NCBI GenBank assembly: GCA_964586145.1
Contig: CAZPHH010000103.1
Location: 1-15,887 of the forward strand
DNA: 15,887 nt
Direction: 5' to 3'
From: JAFGJQ01 sp964586145
Lineage (GTDB): Bacteria > Planctomycetota > Phycisphaerae > UBA1845
Each line of letters begins with the position of its first letter. The stretch's first letter is position 1. This document shows positions 14,438 to 15,887 of the stretch, one piece after another. The notes under the pieces were generated by a model. It did no database searches. It was not told the DNA's origin and saw only the letters and a list, made by a program, of their open reading frames with translations. The position numbers were made by a program, and so were the translations under genes.

Positions 14438-15522
14438 ACCAGCACTCGACGGAAACGCTCGCTCAGCCGGTCCGCCAGCGGAACCAGCACCCGCATCGCC
14501 TGCGGTATTATGGCCCGCGCCGGGGTCGGTTCAACCCGAGCGGCCGTCTCCCGGGCACGCCGGCTCAGATCCTGCAGGAGCTGCTCCAGCAGGTAGCGCT
14601 GCTCGAAGCACGCAAATGCGGAGTCCCGCGCGAGGCCGGGCCGCAGCGTGCGGATCAGCTCCGCCACCGGACGCCCCGCGCCGTCCGCCCGGGCGTCGGG
14701 GAACAGCCGGGCGAGCGCCTCGTCCGCGTACGCCAGCGACTCCCTCGCCCAGAAGGCCGTCCGGCGCCGGTAGTACGCTCGCAGCGTCTCCCGGAGCCGT
14801 GCCAGCGGCGCCAGCCGCCCGCGCGACCGCAGGATGGCCGGCCGGCCGGCCACCTCCGCCATCAGCTCGTCCACGAACGTCAGCTTCTCCAACGCCGGCC
14901 AGCCGCGATACCGGCGCTTCCAGGCGGAGCCCGACCCCAGCCACACGGCAAACGTCTCCGCAAAGTCTTCACACGGGTGCGACTGGGCATACCAATTGCG
15001 CAGGTGGAGCACGTGGCTTCGGCTGTCCGGCTGAGGCCGGTACGAGGTTGGGTACCGGCGGCGAGGGTCGCCGAAGACGCTCTGCCAGTCGCGGCGGTAG
15101 CGCAGGCGGTAGGCCGCGTCGATCGCGTGGCCGGCCTCGTGCCGCAGGAGCTTCATGCACCACGTGGCGCTGCCGCCGACCACTTCGTGCATCTGCCGGC
15201 GCTCCAGCCGGCGGAGTCGCGGGTGGGCCAAGTAGAACGGCACGGCGAAACCCGGGATGCCGTCCGCTGCGAACCACTCCTCCGACAGCCAGCAGTGGGG
15301 GCCGAAGGTCAGGCCCCGGCCGGCCAGTTCGTCGTGGAGCCGGGCCAGGGGCCGGGCCAGGGGCGGGGCTTCAAGGTCCAGGTCTGCGTCCAGATCGCAC
15401 AGCCGCAGGTCGAGCAATCGTTCATCCGGCCAGCGGGCCCAGACCGGCTCGCGCGGCGAGATGGGCCGCCGGCCGGAGCGGGTCTGCCCGGTGAGTTTTC
15501 GGGTTCGGAGCCGCCTGGGCAC
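14434..15522 (-). CDS. Putative zinc metallopeptidase B (HEAGH family), first gene of the ATP-grasp cassette
   Basis: A 362-residue paralogue of protein A. HEAGH lies at residues 128-132 within LLRHEAGHAIDAAYRLR, and SHPCEDFAETFAVWL at 181-195, the same spacing as in A. Other shared blocks are WPDERLLDLRLCDLD near residue 31, GIPGFAVPFYLAHPRL (88-103) and RSHVLHLRNWYAQ. The family's biochemical role is unknown; zinc binding and peptide hydrolysis are inferred from HExxH plus the downstream Glu-rich motif. The C-terminal third is Arg/Ala-rich and unlike A. No signal peptide or membrane segment. Start is GTG at 15522, chosen for the strong GGGAGG five bases upstream. Its TGA overlaps the ATP-grasp start by four bases. 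The gene is divergent from tRNA-Thr; I found no convincing promoter in 15523-15740. Confidence 0.85.
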   Translation of the reverse strand: MPRRLRTRKLTGQTRSGRRPISPREPVWARWPDERLLDLRLCDLDADLDLEAPPLARPLARLHDELAGRGLTFGPHCWLSEEWFAADGIPGFAVPFYLAHPRLRRLERRQMHEVVGGSATWCMKLLRHEAGHAIDAAYRLRYRRDWQSVFGDPRRRYPTSYRPQPDSRSHVLHLRNWYAQSHPCEDFAETFAVWLGSGSAWKRRYRGWPALEKLTFVDELMAEVAGRPAILRSRGRLAPLARLRETLRAYYRRRTAFWARESLAYADEALARLFPDARADGAGRPVAELIRTLRPGLARDSAFACFEQRYLLEQLLQDLSRRARETAARVEPTPARAIIPQAMRVLVPLADRLSERFRRVLV

Positions 15523-15693
15523 GGATACCTCCCAGCACAGTTATCGGCCATCCGGCCACACTCTCTCCCTGAACCCACCCATCCCCGTGGAGGGGCGGGC
15601 GTCCCGCCGATTCCGGCCGGGCCCGCACGGGCGGCTTTCCCTGTACTGGCGAGGCCCCATCCTGGCGGAGTAATGGAGGCGGGCAGCCCCTGT

Positions 15694-15722
15694 TGCCGAT
15701 GAAAGGCGTCCATGCTATAACA
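15694..15722 (+). promoter_or_regulatory. Sigma70-type promoter for tRNA-Thr
   Basis: TTGCCG (15694-15699), exactly 17 bases, then TATAAC (15717-15722). The start of transcription near 15729 would leave a short 5' leader of about 15 nt before the mature tRNA, as is common for single tRNA genes. Confidence 0.6.
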
Positions 15723-15743
15723 CGCCGCGACCCTCCGGTCGTT

Positions 15744-15815
15744 GCCGGTGTAGCTCAGTGGCAGAGCGGTGCTTTCGTAAAGCACAGGTCCTCGGTTCGA
15801 CCCCGAGCACCGGCT
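15744..15815 (+). tRNA. tRNA-Thr (anticodon CGU)
   Basis: A full cloverleaf of 72 nt: acceptor GCCGGTG/CACCGGC with U as discriminator, D-arm GCTC/GAGC, anticodon stem GTGCT/AGCAC around loop TTCGTAA (anticodon CGU, reads ACG), a 5-base variable loop, and T-arm CTCGG/CCGAG with TTCGACC. The CCA end is not encoded. It reads ACG threonine codons. The 72 bases after it show no gene or clear terminator. Confidence 0.96.
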
Positions 15816-15887
15816 GTTCCGCACTCTCTCGCATGGTCTCGCGCCACGTCGTTTAATCTTGCACGATCCAAAGAGTTGTGCCGATCG

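Noticed and set aside
15523..15740. Promoter of the metallopeptidase/ATP-grasp cassette
   Set aside because: A GATAAC box is visible at 15539-15544 on the minus strand, but no -35 lies at the right distance.

Overview
The window is GC-rich bacterial chromosomal DNA, probably from a planctomycete (perhaps Phycisphaerae) or another PVC-superphylum bacterium. The grounds are indirect: a kdsB-pyrG pair like the one known in chlamydiae, a planctomycete-looking L34, a bacterial GH3 protein, Kdo synthesis (so an LPS-type outer membrane), and GC-rich mirrored hairpin repeats. A run of exactly 100 N inside a tandem repeat shows this is a draft or metagenome assembly.

Left part (1-5060). A GH3-family adenylating enzyme lies downstream of RNase III (rnc), both on the minus strand. 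The divergent ribosomal protein L34 gene (rpmH) has its own promoter and terminator. The SAM synthetase gene metK, on the minus strand, has a good sigma70-type promoter and a roughly 97-nt leader.

Middle part (5238-11505). An RluA/RluD-type pseudouridine synthase and a ThiO-like glycine oxidase form a short plus-strand operon. Facing them is rpsU (S21) on the minus strand. Next comes a decayed sodium:dicarboxylate/glutamate symporter gene (minus strand, with a frameshift, an in-frame stop and deletions). kdsB and a sequence-divergent CTP synthase (pyrG) follow on the plus strand; CTP made by PyrG is the co-substrate of KdsB.

Right part (11506-15887). A 130-bp near-perfect tandem repeat carries two hairpins per unit and is interrupted by the assembly gap. 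The repeat phase fixes the true gap at 25 bp plus a multiple of 130. Beyond it is a minus-strand cassette of three genes: metallopeptidase-like protein B, a D-Ala-D-Ala-ligase-like ATP-grasp enzyme (ATGA overlap with B), and metallopeptidase-like protein A, a clear paralogue of B. This ligase flanked by two related HEAGH enzymes is the best candidate here for an undescribed system. A tRNA-Thr(CGU) gene with its own promoter lies on the plus strand at the right end.

All calls were made by eye from translated motifs and start/stop positions; no database search was possible.
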